DNA of 64,000 nt from Gnetum montanum (Eukaryota; Streptophyta; Gnetopsida; Gnetales; Gnetaceae): the NCBI GenBank assembly GCA_015680685.1, contig MNCI01015802.1, positions 761,945-825,944 of the forward strand. The letters run 5' to 3'. The notes under the pieces are model-generated. The model had not been told where the DNA came from. It did no database searches and saw only the letters and a program-made list of their open reading frames with translations. A program made the translations under genes and the position numbers. Each line of letters opens with the position of its first letter. Position 1 is the stretch's first letter. This document shows positions 33,145-45,415 of this stretch, piece by piece.

Positions 33145-35007
33145 TGATGAGTAGTGGAGTAGATCCTATGCCTAACCATATTGATTATAAGCATTCACAT
33201 GCAATCTTGTTGAACTTGATAGATATGTGCATTGATATGGCCATATATTACACTTTCATTAATGTTTCTACGTTGATGTAACTGACCTTGTATCAACTTA
33301 GCTACCATAATTGAGACTCATCATGCCCCCATGACTCATTGAAAACTTGTTCACAAGTTAACAAAATTAGGATCACACCATTACAAAATTATGAAAGTGA
33401 CTAGCCTAACTCTACTAACTCAACTACTACATTATAAAATTTATTTAAGCATTTAAAAAATTTTAACTCTTTGGAAAAATTTAAGCACATTACAAAAATT
33501 CTTATAAAAATATGTACAAAAATGTTCCAAGGCATACCTTAGGTAATGCCAACTGGTGGTGGCTCTTATGGCTTCCATGGTAGCTTCTCATGCCTTGCTA
33601 GTGGTTGTGGCTACCTTGTTACTTCTAACTTTGGCTAGAATGCCTAAATTAATGCTCTCATTTTCTTTTCCTTTATTCTAGGATCATTGATTGTCTAGGC
33701 CAATTTACCTAGATTAGTAGTTATAAGCACCTCCCAAGGATATAATAGAGTTGGAAACATCTCATGAGCATTGACAAATATGGCAGTGAATTATTTTTAT
33801 TCAATGTCAAACAACTTCAAGGTGTTATGTAGCTTATGATAGTCACTCATTTTTTAGGAAAAATTTTCAGCAAAGGTCCTTTGATCATGGAATCTTATTT
33901 TAAGGACCTCAAGCTTTTTATTAGCTATTTCAAAATTTTGTCATGCCTTATTGTGGAGCTTATACTTATTCTGATATAATAAGTATGAGTTGGCCACTTT
34001 CTTTTCCAAGTTGGATCTTGGCCTCCCAGTGGTAAGCATTAGAAAATTAATGTAACAAAGATAGGCAAGCTACATATGTTCAATCATCTTTTTGATCTAT
34101 GGCTTCTCAATTTGGATTTTGGCCTTGTTGTATATATTCAATTCATCAAAGATGGGCTACCTTACATCACCTCTGAGTTGCTAAAGGGCTTCATTCATCT
34201 TTGCCTTGGCTAATTAGATATCTTTTTTATTAATTTCTTTTTGCATGTTCACTTATTTCCTATAATGGTTTTTGAGATTTTCATATTTTAGGATTTCATT
34301 CTTCTAGAGATTTTTTTCACCTACTAATCTTTGTATATTTGCATTGAATTTTGTCAATTTCTCCTACTAATACTTAAGATATTCCTCAAGTTGTTATTTC
34401 TATTTTTCAACATTAAGCAATCTCATATTTTCCTAGGTTAGATTCTTATTCTCTTTATATATCATGATGAGGTCCTTGTTTGCTCCATTAAGCATTGCCT
34501 TCATCATGGACACATCCCATATGAATTTTATTTTTCATCCTAAATTGCTATTTTTGTATCTTGAGTTGCTCAAAGGACTTATCCCTAGTGAAACTAGGTT
34601 GATGGAGGATAGGATTAGAAAAGAGAGCTCTTGATTATGCAACTTTAGCTATTAGTTATTGATTAAGTGATGTAGCTTCTCTGAATTTATGTCTTTGCAA
34701 TGATGAGCTTGCCTGCTTTAGATTGGATAAATGTAATGTATTTTGGAATATCAAAGATACCTAGAATCAATGGCCCAACACCCACCAAACTATCAAGTAC
34801 TTCTTTATATTATGCTACACTCATCCCCTACAATCTAATTTCTGCAAACATCTGAATGTTTACCATTATAGCAAAGTTTAGTACTAGTATTATATAAACC
34901 TTCAAAATTTCTCCAATTCTATTTACTACCATCTCTACAATTGTCTTCTACTTTTTGTGTGGCATGATCACCACTATAGCTCCATCTTGCTCTTTTAACA
35001 TCATAGA
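33145..35007 (-). mobile_element. Element E: fragment of the B/C/D family
   Basis: Minus-strand remnant. 33145-33323 is an LTR reduced by internal deletion (TGATGAGTAG...ACTCATCA, 179 bp), followed by the reversed polypurine tract GCCCCCATGACTCA. 33540-35007 is decayed 3' ORF of the coiled-coil protein; the end near 34990 matches the VVVMQ part of B (about 8000). The rest of the 3' ORF, its promoter and gag are absent. What follows at 35008 is unrelated. Confidence 0.7.
33540..35007 (-). pseudogene. 3' ORF remnant of element E
   Basis: Minus strand, heavily decayed coiled-coil section rich in Glu, Lys, Asn and Leu with stops throughout. It aligns in order with B 8000-9460, including a decayed form of the ANLRYANLAML motif near 34040-34075. 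Confidence 0.55.
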
Positions 35008-35157
35008 TGTAACACCCTACCCTATCACACCTAGCTAGGTTAGGCTAACACCTAGGATTACTAGTAATACCACAACAGAAGCATGATAAATTAAAAATTA
35101 ATGATGTGTAAAAATTTGTTATATTAAGGAAGGCCAAACTATACAAAAATCCACACC
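35008..35157 (+). mobile_element. Possible Tekay-like LTR (H), left part
   Basis: Begins TGTAACACCCTACCC and has CACCTAGGATTACTAGTAATACCACAACAGAAGCA; this opening resembles LTRs of Tekay-type gypsy elements as I remember them. It is cut by element F and may resume at 45416, where CATCATCATATATATAA, CCTCCACCTGTAATGAAATA and AACTGAGTGAAAAGCC fit the same LTR type. Confidence 0.4.
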
Positions 35158-36108
35158 TGATGAGAGCAGTTACTCTAATTATTAGAGTGGTTACTCTAGC
35201 GGTTACTCTAGTGGTTACTCTAGCAGTTACTCTAATTATTAAAGTGGTTACTCTGGAGGTTACTCTAGTGGTTACTCTAGTAGTTATTCTAATTATTAGA
35301 GTGGTTACTCTAATTATTAGAGTAGTTACTCCCAAGCTTATAAATACAGTGCCCAAGTGCACAATTGTAGGGAGGTCTTTCAGCAGTCAAGTAGCAAAAC
35401 TCTTGTAGTCTATTTGAAAGTTAGAGTATTTTTCAAGTGCCTACATTAGGAGGTCTAAGTGTGGATGGATCTTTATTCGAGCATTATGTACCTGAGCACA
35501 CCTTGTGTACAGCAACAAAGACGAGCTTTTCAATTCATCCTTGCAGCACTTGAGATTTGTTTTCTGATGCATTTCTTTTATTTTATTTTCTTGTATATTT
35601 ATTTTGTTTTATTTTATTTTATGCACTTTACATTTTTGTTATTAGCACAGCAATTCATTTTGATCAATTAAGCAAATCATTAAATTTCACAAGCATGACC
35701 ACTTTGAGCATGCGTGTAACACTTGGTAACCCAGTAATGATTAGCATTTGGTAATCCTAGCAGTGTTGCACTGGTTTAGGATGTGTACAGTAAGTGGGAA
35801 TGGATGTTGGTGTTAGAATTAGTTAGAACTTAGTTAATGAGTAGTTAAGTTAAATTAGTCACTTAGTTACCTCTCTCCTTCCCTACTAGCGCAGGACATA
35901 AAAACATAAAAGCTATAAAAATCATATGCCTCAAGCTTACTTAACCTTACAATCATGACATATAGGTAAGCTTGGGAAGACAATGATCAACCAACCTATC
36001 CTTGTTCCACAAGGGTGCATAAGCACTTAGTCCTTGGAATTTGACCAGATCGTTCATGAAACACTCGTATTCGTATGGTTGAGTATAGGGGTACCTCGCT
36101 GCTCATCA
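35158..36108 (+). repeat. 5' LTR of element F
   Basis: TGATGAGAGC...TGCTCATCA, 951 bp. It contains a TTACTCTA array (35166-35332), TATAAATA at 35339-35346 and an R region with the downstream cttggtaa/cccagta repeats. Confidence 0.92.
35166..35332 (+). promoter_or_regulatory. TTACTCTA / CTCTAATTATTAGAG array in U3 of F
   Basis: About 15 repeats of GGTTACTCTA mixed with the perfect palindrome CTCTAATTATTAGAG lie just upstream of the TATA box. The 3' LTR has a different copy number (44450-44637). It takes the place that ATATCG arrays have in the other elements. Apparent ORFs of VTLIIRV repeats here are artefacts of the array. Confidence 0.75.
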
Positions 36109-36127
36109 TTGGCACTATTACCGAGGA
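36109..36127 (+). other. Primer binding site of element F
   Basis: TTGGCACTATTACCGAGGA directly after the 5' LTR; tRNA-Asp type. Confidence 0.75.
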
Positions 36128-36244
36128 TTTAGTTGTTTGTGCGCTAATTAGAACATAGGAAATCATTTACATGTTTGGAATGAACCCTTAGGATTGATTG
36201 AGAAAATAATAAACAAGAATACATTGCACACTGAATAGACAAGT

Positions 36245-38830
36245 ATGTCTCCTTCTTCGTATCAAAGTGCCTCACCACCTAGGTCTGAAATAGAAAACAA
36301 TTGGTAGCATAATATACATGATGTTGATCTGACAGTCCCTCAACAAGTTTGAGTGGTATATATTCATCACGATGAGGATATACCAAACTTCACCTCTATC
36401 CTCCATCAAGATGAACAACTACATTGGCAAGACTTAGAAGGTAACATAGTGTTACCTCCTAATCGTTCAGTCCCAAGCATGCTTCTTCATGCCCTCACAT
36501 GAATTGGCATGTCACACTTACATGTAGAATACATTGTGCAAGACCATAACTCGAGAGAATATCATCCCACGAAGGCACAACATCAAAGGGATTTGCAACA
36601 AGAGAGACATCATAAGTCTTTGAAGGGTAAGTGGTTGTAGGATGTCCCACATGTCTTAAGCAAAAATGATGGTGGTGAACCTGCCTCAGGCAGTCGCCCA
36701 CACAACAATGTTCCTCCCCTTGACTTTGGCCAAGAGGTTATGTATCAAAACCTTCATTCCACTATTCATAACCCAGGTACTAATACCCATGGGCACAAAG
36801 GGTCTATAAAAAGGACAGGAACACATGATAAAGACAGACATTTTGATCGCAATCGCAACCAAGGCTGAGACTACCGAAGAGAAGGTGGCAGACACCATCA
36901 TGCTGATGGTTCTCCTTCTTCTTCACCTTCATCATCTCCTTCAACCTCTCCTTCAGTTTCCGAACGTAGTCATAAAGAAAAAGACCATGGGGATAAAGGT
37001 AGGCAAAGTGGAAGTTATAGACGAAACAACCAAAAAAAGGGACGAGGGCACTCTAGAGAGTCATGACATAAAATAAGGGAGAGTAGGGAACAACATAGGC
37101 ATCATAGATGCCATGGACAAGATGATCATGATGAACCCCTACTTGCTACTTGAGGTATGTTGGACATAACTGAGGCTGTTAGAATTCCAACAAGGCACCA
37201 GAAAGATAGTAGGATCAAGAGATTAGACATGAACAATATTCCACGATTTGTAGGGGGATACAATGCTAATCCTCATAATCACTTACAAGGATTCCATGAT
37301 GCGTGTGCCTTACAAAATATAGAGACCAAATGACAAAAACTTATGTTGTTTCTATGGACACTAGTTAAAGAAGTAGAAAGCTGGTACCAGTCTTTAGAAT
37401 TGAAATCCATTCGTAGGTGGAGTACTATGTTAGAACTATTTAATGACAATTACCAAACGTACTCCCGAGTGTCTAACTTCCAAAAGCAAATCCAAAGCTG
37501 GAAACAAGGAGGACATGAACCCTTGGATGCTACCATGGGCTGATATTATGCACTGTTATACCATTGTCCTTGCCATGGTTATTTGCAAAGGGATCAACTG
37601 TGTCATCTCATGGATGGGCTTAGGCATGAAACAAGAGGAACCCTTGGGACTTATGCCCAAGGAAAACTATCTGAGCTTAGGTTCTGTCAAATTCAAAGAC
37701 TATTAGAGCAAGTTGCTAAGGAAGAATGTGAGCTATGGAAGAGAGAAAGTGTGGAAGAGTATAATCAAGATCCTTCCCTCTAGAAGAGGGGAGTAAGATT
37801 TTGTGAGGATGAAAAAAAGTCACCACTCAAAGAGATGGTGAATAGGAAAACTTTGCCTATCCAAAAGTTGACATCAGAAGTATCAGCAAAGGTAGACCAA
37901 ATGTGGGATTCCCTAGACAATAGATTTCAATCTATTCTTAAAATAGTAGAGGAATCTAGAGAGCAAGGTAGTGATTGTGAAAAAAGAAAAAAAAAGAGAA
38001 GTTGAACATGCACGTAGCAAGGGTAAGGGCAAAGTTACCATCATTGAAGAGGTTGTGGAGTCGGAAACAGATAATGATAGTGGATGTGAAATATGTCAAT
38101 ATGACCATCCTAAGGGATGTTACCTTGTAATCTCACATCTGCAAGAGTCTGGGATGTATGCACTCAACCTACGATTGAACAAGTGGTAAGCACCCCAAAG
38201 GTTACCTTACCCCTAAGGTAACCCAAGACAATTCCACCAACCCTTAACGTATTATCCAAGTGGAACTCCACCACAACCAATTGAGCAATATCAATAATGG
38301 TAGTACCCACAATCATGGGGAATCACCACCAAGGCAATAGTATCCATACCGACAACCTAACCTATATGCATATTACATGCAATAGCTAATCTCCCCACGT
38401 GACTCTATTGGTCACATCACTCATCAACCTCACTACCAAGTCTGTGAGTATTATGGGACTCCCTCTTCTAGAGGCGATATTTCGCAAGCATATCATCTTT
38501 CTCATCTGGCTACATCTCTTCCACCAATAGCTCCACTACCACCTGCTCCAGTGATGCAAGGTGAAATCCCTGCCCAGCCGCAACAATGTAATGCCATGAG
38601 GGCTATTAACTCTCAACCTACTATTGGTTCCAACAACCACATGAAGAAAAGACCTTTCTTTAGAACCAACAGTCCAACCAAGCCCTTGCAATCACAAGCA
38701 GCTGATTACTTAGACGCCTTAGTATCAATCAAAACTTCAAAGCCCCCTTTAACCCAATCATTGCACTCAACACATACGATCATGCTAACACATGTCATTA
38801 TCGATTGAATAAAAGCTGGCCACCTTCCCA
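36245..38830 (+). pseudogene. gag pseudogene of element F
   Basis: Starts MSPSSYQSASPPRSEIENNW. It has a long charged, Ser-rich N-terminal part (to about 37070) and the capsid region RIKRLDMNNIPRFVGGYN, WYQSLELKSIRRW and GHEPLDATMG. The KGKGKVTIIEEV segment is followed by the zinc knuckle CEICQYDHPKGC near 38088-38124. The C-terminal tail is Pro/Gln-rich and frameshifted. Several stops replace Trp or Gln codons. Confidence 0.82.
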
Positions 38831-38879
38831 AGAAATTCTCTAATCTTGGAAGTCCTCTAATATACTTACAAATCACTAG

Positions 38880-39330
38880 AAAAGCACTGTGCAAGGCTCT
38901 TTTGGATTCAGGTTCTGGTGTCAACTTGATTTCTCAAGAAATGTACAAGGCCTAGAGCCTGCCTCCATTGAAAAAGAGCAACATCCATCTAGAGTTGGCC
39001 AACTAGTCCATCACTGTCCCATTGGGACTCGTGAAAGACATTGTTACCACTATTTGTGGGTGGTCATACCTAGCTGACTTCCTAGTGATTTAGGTGAACA
39101 ATGGTAAGGGGGACTTCCCAATCATAATGGGAAGAGCATGGCTAAGCACCATCAATGCATGCCTAGGAATCCACAATCTTTCCCTAGAAATATCAAAGGA
39201 AAATACATTCAGAAAGACCAAGAAGAAGAAAGTTGCATGCATCGCATACAGTGATACAGGGTGTAATTGCATGCAGAGGTCATGGTTTATGCAAAGTTTA
39301 ACATTGCTTGCATGCAATCAGTGTGCATAA
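38880..39330 (+). pseudogene. Retropepsin-like protease of element F
   Basis: LLDSGSGVNLIS carries the catalytic Asp-Ser-Gly at 38905-38913. Further on, IIMGRAWLSTINACLGI matches the C-terminal part of plant gypsy proteases (GRPFLATA-like). A frameshift and stops separate the two parts. It lies between gag and RT as expected. Confidence 0.72.
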
Positions 39331-39639
39331 GCAATCAACATACAAAGATGCCTATATGTAGCAACCACACAACAGGAAGGCACCCAGTGGCTGACAGTTG
39401 ATCAAGAAAGCAGTTCACTCATATGCATGGAACCAACTAAGGGTTTGACTTGTGCTTACATCGATAGCATAGACACATTAGAGCAAGTCCACCACCAACT
39501 TCCAAGTCTTAACCTTGAAAATGTCAACTGGGGAAAGTTGGAAATCCTTGAGAAATTTAAGCAGGAGCCCCTTGAGCTAAAACCATTGCCCACCGATATG
39601 GAATACACGTTTCTTAAAAATGGAAAACCAGTAATTATC

Positions 39640-40640
39640 AATGCTAAGTTTGCTCCTCAATAAAAAGAAGAATTGTTGAAGGTAATCAATAGATGGTCAA
39701 AAGCCTTCGCTTGGTCATATCCCAAATTAACTGAAATAGATCCTAGGATATGCCAACATAGGATTTATATTGACCCCTCGATGAAGCCTCAAAGACAACC
39801 ACAGAGGCGTTTGAACCCAAAGCTGAAGTAAGTAGTCAAGGAAGAAATCAAACAGCTTCTCAAGGCTGGGTTCATATACCCCATTACTGATAGCGAATGG
39901 ATTAGCCCCTTAGTTATTGTGCCTAAAAGAGAGGTAAATGGAGGGTGTGCATAGATTTTAGGCTACTGAATATGGCAACATTCAAAGATCACTTTCTATT
40001 GCCATTTGTTGACCAAGTCCTAGACACCATCGTAGGGCATCGCTATTATAGTTTTCTGGATGGATATAGTAGATATAATCAAATACAAATAGCCCCATAA
40101 GACCAAGCCAAGACTATGTTCACCAGTCCTTAGGAAATGTTTGCATACAAACAAATGTCGTTTGGCTTGCGTAATGCCCCTACAACATTTCAATGACTAG
40201 TTCTAAGCATCTTCCAGCAACAGATAGGAAATGGTGTAGAAGTCTTTATGGATGATTTCTCCACCTCTAGAGCAAACTTTGATCAAGCCTTGGACCGGTT
40301 AGAGCAAATGTTAAAAATATGTGTAGAAACTAATTTGAGGCTCAACTAGCAGAAAAGCCATTTGATGGTCCAAGAGGGCATAGTACTAGGGCACAAAATC
40401 TCACACATAGAGATAGAGGTAAACCCCAAGAAAATCAAAGTTATCCAAGGAATCACCTGTCAACTAGAAATTGTTAAAGATATTCGATCATTCCTTGGAC
40501 ATACAAGCTACTATAGGAGATTCATTGAGAACTTTTCAAAGGTTGCCAAAGCATTGGTGGAATTAATGCAAAAGGACGTACCTTTCGAGTGGACTAGGAA
40601 ATGCGAATTAGCTTTTCAAACTCTGAAACAGAAGCTAGTA
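39640..40640 (+). pseudogene. Reverse transcriptase of element F
   Basis: Motifs in order: KQLLKAGFIYPI and WISPLVIVPKR, a frameshift near 39930, RVCIDFRLLN, FLDGYSRYNQIQIAP, MSFGLRNAPTTFQ, and the catalytic VFMDDFS (FMDD at 40245-40256). Then come the thumb-side GHKIS and RSFLGHTSYYRRFI. This is a Ty3/gypsy RT. Several stops (for example after IAP and TFQ) make it inactive. Confidence 0.9.
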
Positions 40641-40669
40641 GAAACACCCATTCTACAAGCTCCTGCCTA

Positions 40670-41048
40670 GTCCAAACCATTCCATATCATGACTAACATG
40701 CCCAACTATGCCTTAGGAGCCGTACTTACATAGTTAGATGACTAGAAGCATCCTTATTACATCCAATGTGCAAGTAGAAGTATCGTTGGTGCACAACTTA
40801 ACTACATCACCACAAAGAAAGAATTAATGGTTGTAGTGTTTGCACTAGAAAATTTTAGACACTATGTATTAAGATATAAAGTATATACACATACAGATCA
40901 TAGTGCAATAAGGTTCCTCATGAATAAGCCAATGGTAAGCCCTCATATCATACGATGGCTTGTAATCTTACAAGAGTTCAATCTTACGATGATCAATTGT
41001 AAAGGCATCGAGAACGTAGTTGCTGATCATTTATCTCGATTTCGATGA
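40670..41048 (+). pseudogene. RNase H of element F
   Basis: Follows RT: ALGAVLT, YITTKKELMVVVFALENFR, VYTHTDHSAIRFL and the end ENVVADHLSRF, typical of the gypsy RNase H. Two or three stops are near its start, and 40827-41048 is open. Confidence 0.85.
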
Positions 41049-41199
41049 GACAACAAAGAGGATGAGTATCAAATTTTTGATTATTTTCTTGATGAATTCC
41101 TCTTTGCTGGTGTAGTGAATAATCAATCACCCATGGAGACAAACTGGTATAGTAGCATTCTTACCTATCTCCTCACCCAACAAATACCACAAGAGTTAA

Positions 41200-42494
41200 A
41201 CCTTAAGAAGAAAAAGCAGTTTCTTCACTGAGGTAAGTACTTTATGGAAATCAATGGGCAACTTTACAAAGTGTATCCTGATGGCTTGGTTCAATGGTGT
41301 GTTCCTGATATAGATCAACTGTGAGTTCTCCAAGATGCTCATGAGGGTCCTTGTGGGGGTCATTACGCTGGGAGATGAACCGCCATCAAGATCTTGCTTG
41401 CAGGATATTATTGGCCTACATTGTTTCGGGACACCCATCAATTCATCCAATTTTGTGAGCACTGTCAATGTGATGGGGGAATAACAACTAGAATGGAGGA
41501 TCTGCAATAATGGATCCAACCGTTAGAACCCTTCGACAGTTGGGGAATTGATTTTATGAGGCCAGTTACACCAATGTCAAATGGAAAAGCCTATATCATT
41601 GTTGTTGTTGATTACCTAACTAAATGGGTATAAGTAGCTACTATTAAGGATTGTACATCATCTACAACTACACGATTTGTTGAACAACAAATCATAAACA
41701 GGTTTGGTGTGCCTCGTGCACTTATTTCAGACAATGGTATCCACTTCACAGGTGCAACTTTTTGGAAATTAATGCAACGCGTAGAGGTTGAGCATAAATT
41801 GACTACACCATACCACCCCCAAGCGAACGGTCAAGCAAAAGTCACCAACAAGGAGATTACGAAGATATTGACAAGGACTATTAGCAAGTTTAGGCAAGAC
41901 TAGAGCACTAAACTGAATGATGCTCTTTGGGCATACCACTCCACATGGAAACTCCCTACAGGCTACTCTCCCTATGAGTTAGTGTACGGTAAATTACCAA
42001 TGCTTCCCATTCAAACTAAGCTCTGTACACTATCCATGGCATGTGACCTTAACCTTAACCTTGATCTAGCATAGAAACAACAATTAGTAACCCTTAACTT
42101 ACTAGATGAAAACTAACTAGCTGCACTATCATCTAACGAGTTGCATAAGGCATTCAATAAACAACGTCATGACCTAAGGATTAGGAAAGTTAAATATCAA
42201 TCGAGAGATAAGGTTCTCTACTGGAATCCCACACATGTACCACAACATACTAAATTTCAAACACTGTGGAAAGGACCTTATATTATTTATGCAACTTTTC
42301 CTTCAGGGGCCATAACAATATACAAACCTGAGAGCCCAAACAAGAAACTGTTGGTCAATGTACAACAAACCAAACCTTTTCATGAGCTTAGAACAGCCAG
42401 TACACATGCTACCTTTGTTGATGGACAACCTTGCTCACTATCTTGCATCTCCTCCTTCCAACTCAGTCGTGGGGGAGATGGCCACCTATGCTAA
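41200..42494 (+). pseudogene. Integrase of element F, catalytic Glu replaced
   Basis: N-terminal zinc-binding HHCC: DAHEGPCGGHYAGR and FCEHCQC (41336-41475). The catalytic core has VVDYLTKW and SDNGIHFTG for the two Asp residues. Where Glu is expected in QAEVTN the codon at 41838-41840 is AAA (QAKVTN), so the DDE triad is incomplete; element A keeps GAG there. The C-terminal region FQTLWKGPYIIYATFP and KPFHELRTAS ends at 42494 with SSFQLSRGGDGHLC. Several stops add to the damage. Confidence 0.87.
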
Positions 42495-43796
42495 CCATTT
42501 TAGGCCCTCAGTTCTTTTTGAATTTTTGTTTTACACATTTTTCCAACTTTTCTTATTTTTTTAACACCATCATTCATGTTTTTACTATTTCTTTGTTTGC
42601 TTGATTTACTTTTATTCGTCATCCAATAAGTGCTCATGATGGTGGATTGCATTATATCATATTGATTGCTAATGTTTGGTTTTTACCTTTGAATTATGAT
42701 GCTGATATTAAGGTATGGTTCTTTTGGTAAAATAGGCAATGATTCCATGCCATCCACTCATCCATACAACTCTATGGTCTCCTTTGGCTTGGAACTGTAT
42801 AGTCCCCTTTTTCTAAGTAAATTTATTAATGAATTAGTGGCTGGGTATTTTTCAAACCAAGGAAAGACTCAAAGGATGAAAAGGGCATGACTTCAAGGGG
42901 ATTCGATGCATTTGTGCTAGTCATTCTCTTGGGTGCTTGGATGCTTGTGTCTTGGGTTTTCCACTGTTCTAACATTGTTCAAAAATCAAGAAGCCGAGTG
43001 AATAAAAATAAGTCTTTGCATGGTGTGGTTCTTACACAAAAAAAAAGAGAAAAGAAAAAAAAGGAGAAAAGTGAGAATTCAAAGCACACCCCTTAGACAT
43101 AATAAAGTAATATGGGCTACAAGCACTGGTTATGAAACTGGAAAGACATGTTACCCATGCATGAAGGTTTCCTCTAACTAAGGCCCTTTCTCACTTCCTG
43201 CTTCTCCATCTCACTCTCCTTGGGATGGTGGTCACTCTTTGTGAAGTCATTCTTGTTGCTTCAAGAGGATGGATTGGCCAGGTGTATTAATGCGAGGTCA
43301 CTAAATGTGGTTGGTTTGACTCTAAATTTGGGATGAAGTTCTACTCAGTCATCTTAACCATGAAATACACAAGGGGCTTTACAGAACCTTGTTCTTGAGA
43401 TTCCATTCCATTCTCTCCTCTCCATCTTTCTTCCCATTTTCCACCTCATTGCCGATTTTATCATTAGTCCATTCTGGGTTGATGTATTATTTTTCTTCGG
43501 TGAATTCTTGTGGATAAGTTTTTAACTCTTGCTTCCAAATGACATTCCTAGAGCCCACGAACTCTTTGGTTTGTGGGTTTGTCAAGGCATAAAAGGCATG
43601 AGCTTGCGTTGGGGAGGATCCATTGGCATTCCTTTTTGGTAGTTCTTTTCCTTAAACATTTCCTGTAATCAATCATCTCTTATTTCATCTCCATCCATGA
43701 CATCCATTTTATTGGTGTTATTGTTGTTATTTTTTCCCATCTTTCTTGTTCCTCATATTTTTCCATCTTATAGCTACTGGAGGTTCGCTCTTAGTC

Positions 43797-43889
43797 ATGT
43801 GGGCCCTGACACAAATTTTTCAATTTTCTTCATTTTACTATTNATGTGGGCCCTGACACAAATTTTTCAATTTTCTTCATTTTACTATT
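43797..43889. repeat. 46-bp perfect direct repeat flanking a single N
   Basis: 43797-43842 and 43844-43889 are identical and separated by one N at 43843. This is the mark of two contig ends that overlap but were joined as a gap, rather than a biological duplication. Confidence 0.85.
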
Positions 43890-44048
43890 CACCTAACCCC
43901 TACACCTTGGGTAGTCACCTGTGCTAAATCTTTGAACCAATTTCTGCCATAACCACAACTTAGCTAATGCGCTTCATATCAAGGCAAGGTATCAACTGCA
44001 TTGTGGTTTATCTATCCTTGCTCATTTGTGACTATGTTGTATGTGCAG

Positions 44049-44200
44049 ATGGCGATCATATAAACAATGGACTGGGCTTGGAGGAAGCACTCAAGATGGA
44101 TCGGAACTGGAGCATTTACAAAAGGAGCAAGTCTGGTGGCGTGGCTATGGATAAACAACGAAAGACGCAATCTTAGCATTGGCGGCAACACGCTTCATTT
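44049..44200 (+). pseudogene. Small Trp-rich 3' ORF of element F
   Basis: ATG follows TATGTGCAG. After one stop the frame reads W.W.KH..W...A..KGA.L...LW..N.R.NL..G.N, which is matched position by position by element G on the minus strand (63788-63904). It occupies the place where B, C and D have their long coiled-coil ORF. No known family was recognised. Confidence 0.45.
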
Positions 44201-44443
44201 TCTTTCTCTCTATTTCTCTACAAGTTGCCAAATAAAGGCTTGGATGTCATTCATCGTAATGGTCATGAACACTAATGTTGTAATATGCTTATTGATCTGT
44301 TCACTGAGCATGTTGAGTCTGTCATCCCATTCCACCATTAGTTGTCAGTTAGTCAATAATCCCATACCTTCCCAATATTTTGTAATGAACTTGTTTCTTT
44401 TCTTCTATACTGGAGGACAAGTTTTCATTCAGTCGTGGAGGTA

Positions 44444-45415
44444 TGATGAGAGCAGTTACTCTAATTATTAGAGTGGTTACTCTAGCGGTTACTCTAGCAA
44501 TTACTCTAATTATTAGAGTGGTTACTCTAGCGGTTACTCTAGTAGTTATTCTAATTATTAGAGTGGTTACTCTAGTGGTTGCTTTAGCAGTTATTTTAAT
44601 TATTAGAGCGGTTACTCTAATTATTAGAATAGTTGCTCCCAAGCCTATAAATACAGTGCCCAAGCACACAATTGTAGGGAAGTCTTTCAGTAGTCAAGTA
44701 GCAAAACTCTTGTAGTCTATTTGAAAGTTAGAGTATCTTCTAAGTGCCTACAGTAGGAGGTCTAAGTGTGGATAGATCTTTATTCAAGCATTATGTACCT
44801 GAGCACACCTTGTGTATAGCAATAAAGATGAGCTCTTCGATTCATCCTTGCAGCACTTGAGATTTGTTTTCTTACGCATTTCTTTTATTTTATTTTCTTA
44901 TGCATTTATTTTGTTTTGTTTTATTTTATGCACTTTACATTTTTGTTATTAGCACAACAATTCATTTTGATCAATTAAGAAAATCGTTAAATTACACAAG
45001 CACGACCACTTCGAGCATGCGTGTAATTCTTAGTAACCTAGTAACGATTAGCATTTGGTAATCCCAGCAGTGTTGCACTAGTTCAGGATGTGTACAGCAA
45101 GTGGGAATGGATGCTGATGTTAGGATTAGTTAGAACTTAGTTAATGAGTAGTTAAGTTAAATTAGTCACTTAGTTACCTCTCTCCTTCCCTACTAGTGTA
45201 AGACATAAAAACATAAAAGCTATAAAAATCATATACTTCAAACTTACTTAACCATACAATCGTGACATACAGGTAAGCTTGGGAAGACAACGATCAACAA
45301 ACCCGTCCTTATTCCACAATGGCGCATAAGCACTTAGTCCTTGGAATTCGATCGGATTGTGCGTGAAACACTCGTATTCGTATGGTTGAGCATAGGGGTA
45401 CCTCGCCGCTCATCA
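44444..45415 (+). repeat. 3' LTR of element F
   Basis: TGATGAGAGC...CGCTCATCA, 972 bp, after GTCGTGGAGGTA. TTACTCTA array at 44450-44637 and TATAAATA at 44646-44653. Confidence 0.92.

Larger units (their letters stand above)
42495..44430 (+). other. 3' noncoding region of element F
   Basis: Collinear with the 3' region of A. It has the GAAAGACATG block (43138-43167), then CCTCTAACTAAGGCCCTTTCTCAC, and GGGGAGGATCCATTGGCAT near 43607. It also contains the N-flanked duplication at 43797-43889 and the small ORF at 44049. There is no internal ATATCG or TATA block. Confidence 0.65.
35158..45415 (+). mobile_element. Element F: full-length gag-pol Athila-like retrotransposon
   Basis: 10.26 kb with LTRs 35158-36108 and 44444-45415, tRNA-Asp type primer site, gag, protease, RT, RNase H and integrase in normal gypsy order, then a 1.9-kb noncoding 3' region with a small conserved ORF. 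Flanks are ACACC (35153-35157) and ATGCC (45416-45420), which may be a decayed target duplication (two transitions). All genes are broken by stops and frameshifts, and the integrase has lost its catalytic Glu. It is the only copy here with nearly all of pol. Confidence 0.9.

Noticed and set aside
35160-35408. ORFs encoding repeated VTLIIRV-like peptides, also at 44443-44715 and on the minus strand
   Set aside because: They are read-through of the TTACTCTA promoter array in the LTRs of F, not proteins.
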